A stretch of 64,000 nt of DNA from Bacillaceae bacterium JMAK1 (GCA_012970285.1 JIBW01000004.1:248001-312000), one strand, 5' to 3'; shown: positions 9,777 to 18,986, counted from the stretch's first letter. The notes: a model not told the origin generated them from the sequence alone. Made by a program: numbers and translations.

Positions 9777-10940
9777 TTAACGAATTGACTGCTGTAGTGC
9801 ATCGCGTTGAATGGAAAATGGACGTAAATCATACCCGTGTTCTTGATCGGTTGCGAGTGAACTTAGTAGCTCACCAATTACTGAAGCGAACTTGAAACCA
9901 TGCCCAGAGAAACCACCTGCAAGAATGATGGACGGGTATTTGGGATGACGATCAAGAATAAAATTGAGATCTGGTGTACGAGTGTACATGCAGATTTTTC
10001 CTTGATTGAGTGGTCCAGCAGCATCTGGCATATACGTTTCCAAAAATTGTCGCGTCGCTGATTCATCATCACGTTCACTACCAAACGTCCGATCAATGTA
10101 GCTTGGATGAATGGATTTGCCGATGTCATGACGACCTATCTTTAGTCCTGTTCCATCAAAGTCAGGAAAACCATAGTATTCACGGTCATGAAAACTGGCA
10201 AAGAATGCAGGGAAATGGTTAACTCCGTAACGTTCTTGATTCGCATGATACCAGGCTACTGATTGTCGCGTCGGTGTAAGTGGGATCGTTAACCCAAGCT
10301 GTGACCATAAATCAGGATTATACGCACCAGCACTGATGATTAATTTGTCAGCTGTGTAGGTTACATCAGCTGCGGTTACAAGTGCCCCATTACTCGTAGC
10401 AGATACAGATTCGACAGGAGTGTTCGTAAGAAGTGTGGCGCCTTGCTCGATCGCAAGTGTTCGATACGCTCGAATACTATTTTCACTATAAAGTACACCT
10501 GAATGGGGTTCGAAAAACACTTGCATACCTTCTGTTAATGAGAGACCTGGCCAACGCTCATTAGCTTCATCTGCCGTTAGCAATTCATACGTTAAGTTGT
10601 ACTCGTTCGCACTTGCAATAGACTCATGTAAAAATGGGGATGTAGCAGGACCAAAGCCAATTACACCAGTATTGATGAAGATTGGATCAGGGAAGAAGGT
10701 TTCAAGTTCGTCCCAAAGCGTTTGTGAACGCAATGCTAGAGGGACATACTCACGTCCTTCACCATATGCGTGACGAATAATTCTCGTATCGCCGTGATGG
10801 CTGCCGTTAATGTGAGGTGGATCGTCACGATCGATAAGCAAAACTTGAACGCCTTGTTTACTTAAATAATATCCTGCTGCCATGCCCATAGAACCTGCGC
10901 CGACAATGATGACGTCATAATTTGTTCGAATACCAATCAC
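9777..10940 (-). CDS. Monomeric sarcosine oxidase / N-methyl amino-acid oxidase (MSOX/MTOX family)
   Basis: FAD enzyme that oxidatively demethylates sarcosine or a related N-methyl amino acid, releasing formaldehyde and hydrogen peroxide. The N-terminus has VIIVGAGSMGMAAGYYL (FAD Rossmann), then the family hallmark GSHHGDTRIIRHAYGEG. The cysteine in CMYTRTPD near residue 316 corresponds to the covalent FAD attachment site of MSOX. Length from 10940 is 387 aa, as expected. No ATG, and no TTG or GTG with proper spacing, fits this N-terminus: GTG 10940 overlaps a near-perfect Shine-Dalgarno sequence, while ATT 10931 is ideally placed. The frame is open further up to 11102, but that part overlaps the LysR gene and does not resemble the family. 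Confidence 0.87.
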   Translation of the reverse strand: MIGIRTNYDVIIVGAGSMGMAAGYYLSKQGVQVLLIDRDDPPHINGSHHGDTRIIRHAYGEGREYVPLALRSQTLWDELETFFPDPIFINTGVIGFGPATSPFLHESIASANEYNLTYELLTADEANERWPGLSLTEGMQVFFEPHSGVLYSENSIRAYRTLAIEQGATLLTNTPVESVSATSNGALVTAADVTYTADKLIISAGAYNPDLWSQLGLTIPLTPTRQSVAWYHANQERYGVNHFPAFFASFHDREYYGFPDFDGTGLKIGRHDIGKSIHPSYIDRTFGSERDDESATRQFLETYMPDAAGPLNQGKICMYTRTPDLNFILDRHPKYPSIILAGGFSGHGFKFASVIGELLSSLATDQEHGYDLRPFSIQRDALQQSIR

Positions 10941-10948
10941 CGCCTTAA
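10929..10948 (-). promoter_or_regulatory. Near-perfect Shine-Dalgarno without a conventional start codon
   Basis: The minus strand reads TTAAGGCGGTGATT, which matches the anti-SD complement AAGGAGGTGATC closely. The codon 8 nt after AAGGCGG is ATT (10931-10929), a rare initiator known from infC. The only conventional in-frame initiator nearby is the GTG inside the SD itself. Start usage is therefore unresolved. Confidence 0.5.
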
Positions 10949-11028
10949 TATTCAGAATATTACTCTTGTGGATGATTATATCCTGTACAAATTGGTGCGA
11001 GAAGTAAGCAATGCAAATGTGAGGAATC

Positions 11029-11883
11029 TCAAATCGAGATAGCAGGGTGAACACTAGGTTGTTTGAGTCGATGATGTAATCGGGCGAGAGAAGGAGAATC
11101 ATTGCTTGATTTACGAATAAAGTTAATCGAAATTGAACTAAATTCTTCAGGGGGAAGAAAATACGTCATCTCTTTCGTTTGTATATAAGGTTCAACGACT
11201 GAATAGGGCAAAAACGATGTGCCCATACCAGCTCGGACACAGCCAATGATCGTCTCAAGAGCATCAATAGACATCATGGACGAGTCGAAAACCCCGATCG
11301 ACGTTAAATAAGCTTTTAAACGGTTACGATACTTACATCCTTCAGAGAAAACAAGAAACGGTTGTTCTAGTAACGAGGCATTACGATGAGAAACTAGAAC
11401 GAGTTGCTCTTCGAATACTGGAAGAGAATCCAATCGTTCTGACACTTCGGTGTCAATAACGAAAGCCCCATCAAGCTCATCTTTTAAAACGGCCTCTTTT
11501 AATTGAGGAGACAAATTACGATTAATACGGAAATCAATCGCTGGATACATAGAATGAAACGAAGCCAGGAGAGCTGGTAACTGATTAACTGTATCAATTG
11601 TACCGATTCGAAGCCGCTCCTTTTGTTGAGTCATGCTCATCGCCCCTCGTAACTGATCGACGGTCGATAAGATTTTCTCTGCGTAATCAAGAAATAATTC
11701 ACCATCATGGTTAAGGCGCATGCCACGATGATACCGTTGGAAAAATGTACGTTCATACTCTCTTTCAAGCGATTGAATTCGGGAAGTCACATAGGACTGG
11801 ACATAACATAATTCTTTTGCCGCTTGGCTCGCACTCCCATGACGAGCAACCGATACGAAAATTCGCAAATCCTTCATTTCCAT
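11029..11883 (-). CDS. LysR-family transcriptional regulator
   Basis: Cytoplasmic DNA-binding regulator with an N-terminal winged helix-turn-helix (MKDLRIFVSVARHGSASQAAK, helix SYVTSRIQSLE) and a C-terminal periplasmic-binding-like effector domain starting at LRIGTIDTV. I choose ATG 11883, 9 nt after GAAAGG. The ATG at 11892 touches the SD, and the longer open frame to 11994 runs into the terminator of the neighbouring LCP gene. 284 aa is normal for the family. It lies 88 bp upstream of the sarcosine-oxidase-like gene in the same direction and probably controls that group; LysR proteins are more often divergent, so this is an inference. Confidence 0.85.
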   Translation of the reverse strand: MEMKDLRIFVSVARHGSASQAAKELCYVQSYVTSRIQSLEREYERTFFQRYHRGMRLNHDGELFLDYAEKILSTVDQLRGAMSMTQQKERLRIGTIDTVNQLPALLASFHSMYPAIDFRINRNLSPQLKEAVLKDELDGAFVIDTEVSERLDSLPVFEEQLVLVSHRNASLLEQPFLVFSEGCKYRNRLKAYLTSIGVFDSSMMSIDALETIIGCVRAGMGTSFLPYSVVEPYIQTKEMTYFLPPEEFSSISINFIRKSSNDSPSLARLHHRLKQPSVHPAISI

Positions 11884-11982
11884 GAGTTTCATCCTTTCGC
11901 CAAGGTTTATTTCTTTTAATCTAGCTTTTTCCAGGGTGAGAAACAAGGGCATTGTAAGATAGGTTAGCGAAGGAATTTCGAC

Positions 11983-12012
11983 AAAAGAAAGCACGCCTTC
12001 TGGCGTGCTTTC
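11983..12012 (-). terminator. Terminator of the LCP gene
   Basis: Perfect 11-bp inverted repeat GAAAGCACGCC/GGCGTGCTTTC with loop TTCT, followed on the minus strand by TTTTG. It begins three bases after the LCP stop codon. Confidence 0.88.
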
Positions 12013-12014
12013 AA

Positions 12015-12923
12015 TTAGTTAAGTTCAAGATGAGAGGCGAGCTCGTTATGCACACGTTCGATTTCATTATCAGGAATTTCTAGATAGTAAATATCATTGA
12101 TCCGTGTACCTTCTCCAGAAATCGTTAACTGTTCAATGTTGTGCCGAGCGGATTGGTAGTTCCATAGATCTGTAATTTCACTAAAACCTAGATTCGTTCT
12201 AATATTGCTTTCTACCGATTCGAGAATGGTTCCGACGTTTGCTAGCGAGTTCAACGACGCCCCTTCGCGGAGTACCCCTTCAATGACATCGCGTTGACGA
12301 TTGTTGCGCCCGAAATCGCCTTGTGGATCGTCATAGCGCATTCGAACGTAAGCAAGGGCTTCTTCTCCTTCAAGTTCTAACTCGCCCTCGTTAAACTGGT
12401 GACCGTCCATATCAAAAGCCAAATCATTCGTTACCGTCACACCCCCAACGGCATCGACGAGGTCTTTAAATCCATTCATATTGATCGTCGCGACATAATC
12501 AATTGGAATGCCGAGAAAGTTCTCAACCGAATGCATAGCCATTTCGGGACCTCCAAACGCATGGGCATGGTTAATCTTATCTAGCTCCCCACGACCGATG
12601 ATTTCAGTACGCGTATCTCTTGGTAAACTAAGCATCTTCATCGATTCTTCTTCAGGGTTTACCGTAACAACAATCATCGTGTCGGTCCTGCCACTCACCG
12701 ATTCTTCTTCACGATCGTCAGTACCGAGTAAGAGAAAGGATAGTGGGTCTAGCGTCTCGGCAGTAACGGGTTCAGGCCGGAATAAAGACGGTTCATTCCG
12801 CTCAATCGTATTAATGTCATTGGCTGTTGTCGAGACCGAGTTGTACAAGTAAAACGCATATCCCCCTGTTCCAAGTAAGAACACCCCTAATAGACTGGCA
12901 ATCACAATCAGTAATTTCTTCAC
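12015..12923 (-). CDS. LytR-CpsA-Psr (LCP) family cell-wall glycopolymer ligase
   Basis: Membrane-anchored enzyme that transfers undecaprenyl-linked teichoic acid or capsule chains onto peptidoglycan outside the cell. One N-terminal signal-anchor helix (KKLLIVIASLLGVFLLGTGG) is followed by the LCP domain: LLLGTDDREE, the RTDTMIVV strand, the LSLPRDTRTEI motif with the catalytic Arg/Asp region, NHAHAFGG and YVRMRYDDPQGDFGRNNRQ. 302 aa is typical. The start codon is GTG, preceded by AGAGGGTG. It is divergent from the polysaccharide operon across a 306-bp intergenic region, which fits attachment of that polymer to the wall. Confidence 0.92.
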   Translation of the reverse strand: MKKLLIVIASLLGVFLLGTGGYAFYLYNSVSTTANDINTIERNEPSLFRPEPVTAETLDPLSFLLLGTDDREEESVSGRTDTMIVVTVNPEEESMKMLSLPRDTRTEIIGRGELDKINHAHAFGGPEMAMHSVENFLGIPIDYVATINMNGFKDLVDAVGGVTVTNDLAFDMDGHQFNEGELELEGEEALAYVRMRYDDPQGDFGRNNRQRDVIEGVLREGASLNSLANVGTILESVESNIRTNLGFSEITDLWNYQSARHNIEQLTISGEGTRINDIYYLEIPDNEIERVHNELASHLELN

Positions 12924-13229
12924 CTAACACACCCTCTGTTCATTGAAATATGACGTAATAAGATTGTAAATAATATAACACTATAGAATAGTCCGATGTC
13001 AAAATGTTACAAAAGAAAAACAAAATGAACAATTTTTATTAAAAATAAGACAAAAGACCTTGAAATATTATTCATCTCAAGCTAAAGTCTATAGTAGCAG
13101 GAAAATATCTGTAAAAAAAGTGTAAGTAACGTATGGGCTATAATCTAACATATCATTGCATGGTTAGAATATAAAAAGTATACTGAAAAATAATATAAAT
13201 AGATAGACAATAATTCATAGGAGAGTGCA
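12924..13229 (+). other. Divergent intergenic region between LCP and polysaccharide operon
   Basis: AT-rich and non-coding on both strands. It must carry the promoters for the LCP gene and the polysaccharide operon. I see no strong hairpin and no recognisable operator beyond the weak promoter candidate listed separately. Confidence 0.6.
13060..13088 (+). promoter_or_regulatory. Candidate sigma-A promoter of the polysaccharide operon
   Basis: TTGAAA, 17-bp spacer, TAAAGT. The -35 box is good and the -10 box weak (4 of 6), 142 bp upstream of the first gene. A TATACT at about 13178 is an alternative -10 without a clear -35. Confidence 0.3.
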
Positions 13230-13988
13230 ATGGAAGAAACTATTAGCCTTCAAGAAATCTTTGCAACATTAAGAAAACGAATTAAAATGATTTTACTTAT
13301 TACGATTGCAGCAATAGGTCTTAGTGGTATCGTTAGTTTCTTTATCATTACACCACAGTATGAAGCGGCGACACAGTTGCTCGTTAATCAAGAAACAGAT
13401 TCACAGGCTCCATTGAACGTAAATGATTTACGAACGAACGTTGAACTCATTAATACATACAGTGTCATTATTACGAGCCCTGCGATTCTTGATCTAGCCA
13501 TTGAAGAGTTAAGCTTAAGTCAGACGACATCAGAGCTACGAGATCAAGTGAGTGTACGATCAGAAGGGGATTCCCAAGTTGTTGCGATTGAAGTGCAGTC
13601 GGATAACCCGGAGTTAGCTGTGACGATTGCGAATACGATCGCTTCAACATTCGAATCAGAGATTTCATCAATTATGAACATTGACAATGTTAGTATTCTA
13701 GCGGTTGCTAGTGCAGAGCAAGTGGAGTCACCGGTGTCACCACAACCGTTACTGAATATGGCAATCGCAATGGTTGTAGGCATGATGGCCGGAGTTGGAC
13801 TAGCGTTCCTATTCGAGTATCTTGATAATACGATCAAAACACAGCAAGACGTTGAAGAGAAGCTAGGTATCACACTAATCGGAGTCATACCTCAATTTAC
13901 AGAAGCGGATCAAAAGCCAGCCGTTCAAAGTTTAAGTAAGAAAAGGGGGGAGAGGCAACGTGAAAAAGAAGAAGTCTATCCAAAGTAA
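13230..13988 (+). CDS. Polysaccharide chain-length regulator / BY-kinase activator (Wzz, CapA/EpsA/YveK type)
   Basis: Membrane adaptor of the Wzz family that sets polymer length and activates the cognate tyrosine kinase. Helix one is at about residues 19-40 (MILLITIAAIGLSGIVSFFI), then an extracellular domain with the EAATQLLVNQ start. Helix two, near 175-195, follows the proline-containing SPVSPQPLLNMAIAM. The C-terminal tail is basic and cytoplasmic. GGAGAG precedes the ATG. The 3' end overlaps the kinase gene by 29 bp, a tight coupling that is usual for this adaptor/kinase pair in Firmicutes. 252 aa is full length. Confidence 0.9.
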   Translation: MEETISLQEIFATLRKRIKMILLITIAAIGLSGIVSFFIITPQYEAATQLLVNQETDSQAPLNVNDLRTNVELINTYSVIITSPAILDLAIEELSLSQTTSELRDQVSVRSEGDSQVVAIEVQSDNPELAVTIANTIASTFESEISSIMNIDNVSILAVASAEQVESPVSPQPLLNMAIAMVVGMMAGVGLAFLFEYLDNTIKTQQDVEEKLGITLIGVIPQFTEADQKPAVQSLSKKRGERQREKEEVYPK

Positions 13989-14658
13989 TCGTGGGACAAG
14001 ACGTGCGTTAATTACGAGGGATCAACCACGTTCGCCGATCTCCGAACAGTTCAAGACGATTCGGACGAATATTCAATACGCTGCACTTGATCATGATGTA
14101 CAAATTGTGATGGGTACTTCAGCGAATCCAGGGGACGGTAAGACGACAGTGAATGCGAACCTAGCGGTTACGATGAGTCAGCAAGATGCGAGAGTGTTGC
14201 TCATTGATGCCGATCTAAGAAAACCGGCGCTTCATTATACGTTCGAAGTTCCAAATGTGTACGGTCTTAGTTCAATCGTGACGAAACAGAAGACATTAGT
14301 AGAGGCTATCCAAGCAACGAACGTTGAAACGCTAGATATTTTGACGAGTGGACCTGTCCCTCCGAATCCTTCGGAGATGTTAAGCTCAAAGCTTATGACG
14401 AGTATTCTAAATGAAGCTCGGACGCTATACGATTATATTGTCATTGATACGCCACCGGTATTAGCCGTGTCAGACGCACAAATTGTTGCAGGACTTAGTG
14501 ATGGCATCATGATTGTTCTAAAAAGCGGAGTGACCGAGACGGATGACGCAAGTCAAGCGGTAGAGGTGTTGAAGCATACGGGTACGAAGATTTTAGGCGC
14601 AATCTTAAATCACAAGCAACGAGATTCAAAGAGTTATCACTATTATTATGGTAGTTAG
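13960..14658 (+). CDS. Bacterial tyrosine kinase (BY-kinase, CapB/EpsB/YwqD type)
   Basis: Cytoplasmic autophosphorylating tyrosine kinase that drives polysaccharide synthesis with the membrane adaptor encoded just upstream. Walker A NPGDGKTTVNANLA is near residue 55, Walker A' LLIDADLRKP near 80 and Walker B DYIVIDTPP near 155. The C-terminus ends in a tyrosine cluster (SYHYYYGS), the autophosphorylation site. It starts with GTG inside the preceding gene, behind GGGGGGAGAGG. 232 aa. The phosphatase that resets it follows after 35 bp. Confidence 0.93.
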   Translation: MKKKKSIQSNRGTRRALITRDQPRSPISEQFKTIRTNIQYAALDHDVQIVMGTSANPGDGKTTVNANLAVTMSQQDARVLLIDADLRKPALHYTFEVPNVYGLSSIVTKQKTLVEAIQATNVETLDILTSGPVPPNPSEMLSSKLMTSILNEARTLYDYIVIDTPPVLAVSDAQIVAGLSDGIMIVLKSGVTETDDASQAVEVLKHTGTKILGAILNHKQRDSKSYHYYYGS

Positions 14659-14693
14659 CGTTGTAGTTAATTGAAAGATAAGGAGATTTATGA

Positions 14694-15461
14694 ATGATTG
14701 ACATTCACAATCATATTCTACCGAACGTTGACGATGGCGCACCGCATTTGCAAGAAAGTTTACTCATGGCAAGGCAAGCGGAAGAGAAAGGGGTTACGAC
14801 AATTGTTGCAACACCCCATCATCGTTTAAGAGACTACTTCAACACACGAGAAGACATCTTAGAGAAAGTAGATAAGCTCAATGTCGCACTTGAAGCGGAG
14901 AACATCGCAGTAAAGATCCTTCCAGGTCAAGAAACACGACTTTATGGGGAAATGGTCCATGGTATTCATAATGGGGAATTGTTAACGACGAACGATCAGG
15001 GCAAGTATCTATTCGTAGAATTACCGAGTGATGAGATTCCCCACTATGCCAGTCAGACAATGTATGATTTGTTACAAAGCGGAGTAACACCAATTATCGT
15101 TCATCCTGAACGAAACAAAGCGATTCGAAATAAACCACATTGGTTATACGATATGGTGAAGATGGGGACAATGACGCAACTGACTGCGAGTAGCATTACA
15201 GGACACTTTGGTAAAGAAGTGAAGCAATTCTCTCATCTATTGATTACACATAACCTCACTCAATTTGTAGCATCTGATGCACATGGGGTAAAGCGACGCA
15301 ATAATCGATTAGCAGATGCGTATCGATTGATAACGAAGATATACGGGGAAGAAACGACAGAAATATTTAAAGAGAATTCACAGTTAGTTATTGAAGGTTA
15401 TCATCTTATCGTACATGAACCAGAAAAAGTTAAAAAGAAGAAGTTTTTAGGAATTTTCTGA
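14694..15461 (+). CDS. PHP-type tyrosine phosphatase (CpsB/YwqE family)
   Basis: Manganese-dependent phosphatase that dephosphorylates the BY-kinase. The PHP metal-binding motifs are in order: MIDIHNHILPNVDDG at the N-terminus, ATPHH near 42, the E of PGQETRLYGE, HPERN near 138 and DAHG near 197. 255 aa as in YwqE. The gene begins 35 bp after the kinase and shares its operon. Beyond its stop comes a 226-bp leader that holds an EAR-like RNA before galU. Confidence 0.92.
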   Translation: MIDIHNHILPNVDDGAPHLQESLLMARQAEEKGVTTIVATPHHRLRDYFNTREDILEKVDKLNVALEAENIAVKILPGQETRLYGEMVHGIHNGELLTTNDQGKYLFVELPSDEIPHYASQTMYDLLQSGVTPIIVHPERNKAIRNKPHWLYDMVKMGTMTQLTASSITGHFGKEVKQFSHLLITHNLTQFVASDAHGVKRRNNRLADAYRLITKIYGEETTEIFKENSQLVIEGYHLIVHEPEKVKKKKFLGIF

Positions 15462-15499
15462 TTCATTCATATAATTAGGTAATGTCTCCTGACCGTTAT

Positions 15500-15612
15500 C
15501 AATGGAGGCACTCGGCTGCGCTGTGGGTGGAAACACCTTAGACTCAACTAGTCAAAGGTGCGGTGTGAGGAGAGGTTGGATGCCTCTGGGGAAATTACCC
15601 GAAATGATAGTG
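15500..15612 (+). ncRNA. EAR/epsC-like processive antitermination RNA element
   Basis: A non-coding, conspicuously G+C-rich segment inside the operon. Closing stem GAGGCA (15505-15510)/TGCCTC (15581-15586); a tetraloop hairpin GGTG-GAAA-CACC (15526-15537); a small GACT/AGTC hairpin (15541-15553); and GGG...CCC (15588-15600) at the 3' side. In Bacillales the eps-associated RNA (Rfam epsC) lies in exopolysaccharide operons, usually just before epsC-type genes, and lets RNA polymerase read through distant terminators. Here galU and then an epsC-type gene follow, the expected context. The assignment rests on context, size and fold; I did not align it to the covariance model. Confidence 0.72.
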
Positions 15613-15687
15613 GAGAATAATTTAAGACGATTAAATTGTTCTGCAGTGTTATTTCAACAAAAACATACAGGAAGGTTGGCGATCATA

Positions 15688-16572
15688 ATGAGTAGAGTAA
15701 AAAAAGCAATTATCCCCGCAGCAGGACTTGGAACGAGGTTTCTACCCGCAACGAAGGCGATGCCAAAAGAAATGTTGCCGATCGTTGACAAGCCAACGAT
15801 CCAGTACATTGTTGAAGAAGCGATTGAATCCGGAATTGAAGACATTATTATTGTGACAGGAAAAGGAAAGAGAGCAATTGAAGATCATTTTGATCATTCT
15901 TTTGAACTTGAAGAAACTTTGAAAGTAAAAGGGAAATACGATGTGTTAGAAAAAGTACAAGCTTCTTCAAAGGTAGAGATTCATTATATAAGACAGAAAG
16001 AACCGAAGGGATTAGGGCACGCAGTTTGGTGTGCGAGGAAATTTATTGGAGATGAGCCGTTTGCGGTGTTGTTAGGTGATGATATTGTGCAAGCAGAAAC
16101 ACCTTGTTTAAAACAGTTAATTGATCAATTTGATCAGACTGAACGTTCAGTAATTGGAGTTCAAGAAGTTGCTGATGAAGAAACAAATCGATATGGAATT
16201 ATTGATCCAATAAATAATCAAAGAAGACTCTATGAAGTGGCTCAATTTGTCGAAAAGCCCACATTAGGTACAGCGCCTTCAAATCTTGCAATTATGGGTA
16301 GATATATATTAACAGCTGAAATTTTTGAGTTTCTAGATAAGCATAAGAAAGGTGCAGGAGGAGAAATTCAACTCACAGACGCCATTCAAGCGTTAAGTGG
16401 AATTCAACAAGTTTATGCTTATAATTTTGAAGGCATACGCTTCGATGTAGGAGAAAGAGTTGGGTTTGTTTTAACTCAATTAGAATTTGCTTTAGAGAGA
16501 GAGGAAATAAAAGAGCAGGTGCTAGTTGGTATAGAAAAGATTATAAAGAGACATTATCTACCAAGTATATAA
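15688..16572 (+). CDS. galU: UTP-glucose-1-phosphate uridylyltransferase
   Basis: Makes UDP-glucose from glucose-1-phosphate and UTP, the precursor pool for the polymer. The nucleotidyltransferase signature [18 protein letters not shown] opens the protein, followed by [13 protein letters not shown], the GLGHAVWCA motif, LLGDDIV and the C-terminal GEIQLTDAI and FDVGERVGF. The frame is open further upstream through the RNA element, but family sequence begins at ATG 15688 (294 aa). The SD AGGAAGG is unusually far, 12 nt upstream. Codon use shifts to AT-rich within this gene, marking the edge of the imported-looking cassette. Confidence 0.92.
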   Translation: MSRVKKAIIPAAGLGTRFLPATKAMPKEMLPIVDKPTIQYIVEEAIESGIEDIIIVTGKGKRAIEDHFDHSFELEETLKVKGKYDVLEKVQASSKVEIHYIRQKEPKGLGHAVWCARKFIGDEPFAVLLGDDIVQAETPCLKQLIDQFDQTERSVIGVQEVADEETNRYGIIDPINNQRRLYEVAQFVEKPTLGTAPSNLAIMGRYILTAEIFEFLDKHKKGAGGEIQLTDAIQALSGIQQVYAYNFEGIRFDVGERVGFVLTQLEFALEREEIKEQVLVGIEKIIKRHYLPSI

Positions 16573-16728
16573 AATAACGTAGTACAAGAAATTTTAATTA
16601 TATATGTAAGCGTGCCAATTTCATTTATAATAATTTTACTTATATTAAGTTATGCTATCATATGTCTTTTTCAATTTATTAATTGAGAACTAAAATATAT
16701 TTATTTGTTAACTGAGGAGGGTTAAAAC

Positions 16729-18534
16729 TTGTATAGAAAGCGTATAGTTCTTTTGATGTTAATAGACAGTTTAGTTGTAATCAGTGCAATTTTTTTGGGA
16801 GCAATACTGTTCTATGATTCTAGCCATGTAGATTTGAGCTTATTATTAACAAGTTCTATTGCATTGTTAATTTCTCATCATATATTTGCGTATTTATTTA
16901 AATTATATAAAAGGGCTTGGCAATTTGTAAGTATGATTGAATTACTTGAAATCCTAAAAGCAGTGACCTTTTCTATTATAATTACTATTATAGTCCAATT
17001 TATTTTTTTCGATATAGTATATATTAGAACATTAATAGTAACATGGATGCTACATTTAATTCTTATAGGTGGTGTGCGTTTTGCATGGCGGATGTATAGA
17101 GACGGATACATTAAGCTTAAAGAGAATAGAAAAAAGACTTTAATTATTGGAGCAGGAACAGCAGGTACAGTTGCGGCAAAACAGCTGAAAAGAAGTAGGG
17201 ATTCTGAGTTAATACCGGTTGTGTTTATTGATGATGATATAAAAAAACAACAACTAGAAATACTAGGTATCCCAGTTTCAGGAACAACTAATGAAATACA
17301 TAAAGTTGTAACTCAGTATCAAATTGAATACATTCTTATCGCTATACCCTCTTTGAAGAGGAATGAGTTACAGAGAATTTACAAACTTTGTTCTGAGACT
17401 AAAATAAGAACTCAAATAATGCCAATGCTAGTAGACGTTATGAGTGGAAAAGTAGAAGTAACGCAATTTCGTGATATTCAAGTTGGAGACTTGTTAGGTC
17501 GTATTCCTGTTGAACTTGATACGGAAGGCATTGCTAACACTATTACTGGTAAAATAATAGTCATTACTGGAGCAGGTGGCTCTATTGGTTCTGAAGTGTG
17601 TCGACAAGTAAGTAAATTTGATCCTGCAGAAGTGATCTTGTTAGGGCATGGTGAAAATAGTATTTATAACATTCACATGGAATTAATACAAAAGTATAGT
17701 CATATAACATATCACCCTGTGATAGCAGATGTTCAAGATCGGCCACGTATATTTGAGGTGCTGAATAAATACCAGCCTAATGTTGTTTATCATGCAGCTG
17801 CTCATAAACATGTACCATTAATGGAAGCTAATTCAAGGGAAGCAATTAAAAACAATATAATTGGGACTAAGAATATTGCAGAGGCTTCTGATTCTGTGGG
17901 TGTCAATACTTTCGTAATGATTTCAACAGATAAAGCGGTTAATCCTACAAGCGTAATGGGTGCTACTAAGAGAATTGCAGAAATGGTAATACAACATTTA
18001 GATCGTCATAGTTCTACTCGCTTTGTAGCTGTAAGGTTTGGAAACGTTTTAGGAAGTCGCGGGAGTGTTATTCCTCTATTTAAAAGACAAATTGCTGAAG
18101 GAGGACCGATTACTATAACACATCCTGATATGACACGTTATTTTATGACTATACCAGAAGCGTCTCGATTAGTTATACAGGCCGGGGCATTGGCAGGTAA
18201 TGGTGAGATTTTTGTGTTGGATATGGGTGAGCCAGTGAAAATTACAGATTTAGCAAAGAACTTAATTAAATTATCGGGCTTTAATAAAGATGATATAAAA
18301 ATTGATTATATAGGACTTAGACCTGGTGAGAAGATGTTTGAAGAATTATTAGGTGAGAATGAAATAAGTGATAAGCAAGTATTTCCTAAGATCCATAGGG
18401 GAAAGACCATAGAATTGAATATTGAAAAGGTTTGGGGAGTTCTAAATAACTATAATCAATTACGAGAAGATCAAATAAGAGAAGAGCTTTTAAAAATATC
18501 AAACAATAGCGTAGATAAAACAAATATTGTCTAG
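16729..18534 (+). CDS. Membrane-bound nucleotide-sugar dehydratase/epimerase (EpsC/CapD/PglF family)
   Basis: 601-aa membrane enzyme that converts UDP-GlcNAc-type sugars to 4-keto-6-deoxy intermediates or their epimers. Four N-terminal hydrophobic helices (residues 1 to about 110) precede a CoA-binding-like Rossmann segment (LIIGAGTAGTVAAKQL). The catalytic short-chain dehydrogenase domain then starts at ITGAGGSIGSEV near 284. The active-site region is STDKAVNPTSVMGATKR, where the family carries a Lys or Met variant of the YxxxK motif. TTG start 7 nt after GAGGAGGG. It follows galU and is the usual gene downstream of EAR RNAs. Confidence 0.9.
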   Translation: MYRKRIVLLMLIDSLVVISAIFLGAILFYDSSHVDLSLLLTSSIALLISHHIFAYLFKLYKRAWQFVSMIELLEILKAVTFSIIITIIVQFIFFDIVYIRTLIVTWMLHLILIGGVRFAWRMYRDGYIKLKENRKKTLIIGAGTAGTVAAKQLKRSRDSELIPVVFIDDDIKKQQLEILGIPVSGTTNEIHKVVTQYQIEYILIAIPSLKRNELQRIYKLCSETKIRTQIMPMLVDVMSGKVEVTQFRDIQVGDLLGRIPVELDTEGIANTITGKIIVITGAGGSIGSEVCRQVSKFDPAEVILLGHGENSIYNIHMELIQKYSHITYHPVIADVQDRPRIFEVLNKYQPNVVYHAAAHKHVPLMEANSREAIKNNIIGTKNIAEASDSVGVNTFVMISTDKAVNPTSVMGATKRIAEMVIQHLDRHSSTRFVAVRFGNVLGSRGSVIPLFKRQIAEGGPITITHPDMTRYFMTIPEASRLVIQAGALAGNGEIFVLDMGEPVKITDLAKNLIKLSGFNKDDIKIDYIGLRPGEKMFEELLGENEISDKQVFPKIHRGKTIELNIEKVWGVLNNYNQLREDQIREELLKISNNSVDKTNIV

Positions 18535-18986
18535 GTGAAATTATTTAAACTTAAAGAATGCACTAGCAATAAAATTAAAATTCTCAGTAATTTTCTATAG
18601 TTTAAGTATTATTATAAAGAGCACTTCACTAAGATTGTAAAATACTATTAAGTTTCACCCGACCTATAGCTGGAAAGAAATAATTATTGACTATTCAATA
18701 CTAAGGTGTTTCAGGTTCCAAGATCTAAATGGTTTAGTTCTATGCATCGATGTGCTGAGGTTATTTAGAAGGTTGTATCGAATAACATGTATTTTATAAC
18801 GATATTTTTACTAAAGCACTGTTCAAACGTATGGTGCAAATTATTCAAGCTTGTATTTAATTAAGATCAATGTAAACCTCATTTAATGAAATAGTACGTG
18901 AACAAGACTCAAAAGTTAGAATAAGTAACTATAAACTATTAAAAATACTGTAAGAATAAATTTAAACACCTAGGGAGTATCTAGGC
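18535..18986 (+). other. 452-bp AT-rich gap inside the polysaccharide cluster
   Basis: No open frame of meaningful length and no similarity I recognise in any frame; stops are frequent. It may be the remains of a lost cassette gene. Only the hairpin at its 3' end is structured. Confidence 0.5.

Noticed and set aside
11884-11994. N-terminal extension of the LysR gene
   Set aside because: Runs into the LCP terminator; the family sequence and SD place the start at 11883.
15502-15687. N-terminal extension of galU
   Set aside because: Translates the structured RNA element; GalU homology begins at ATG 15688.
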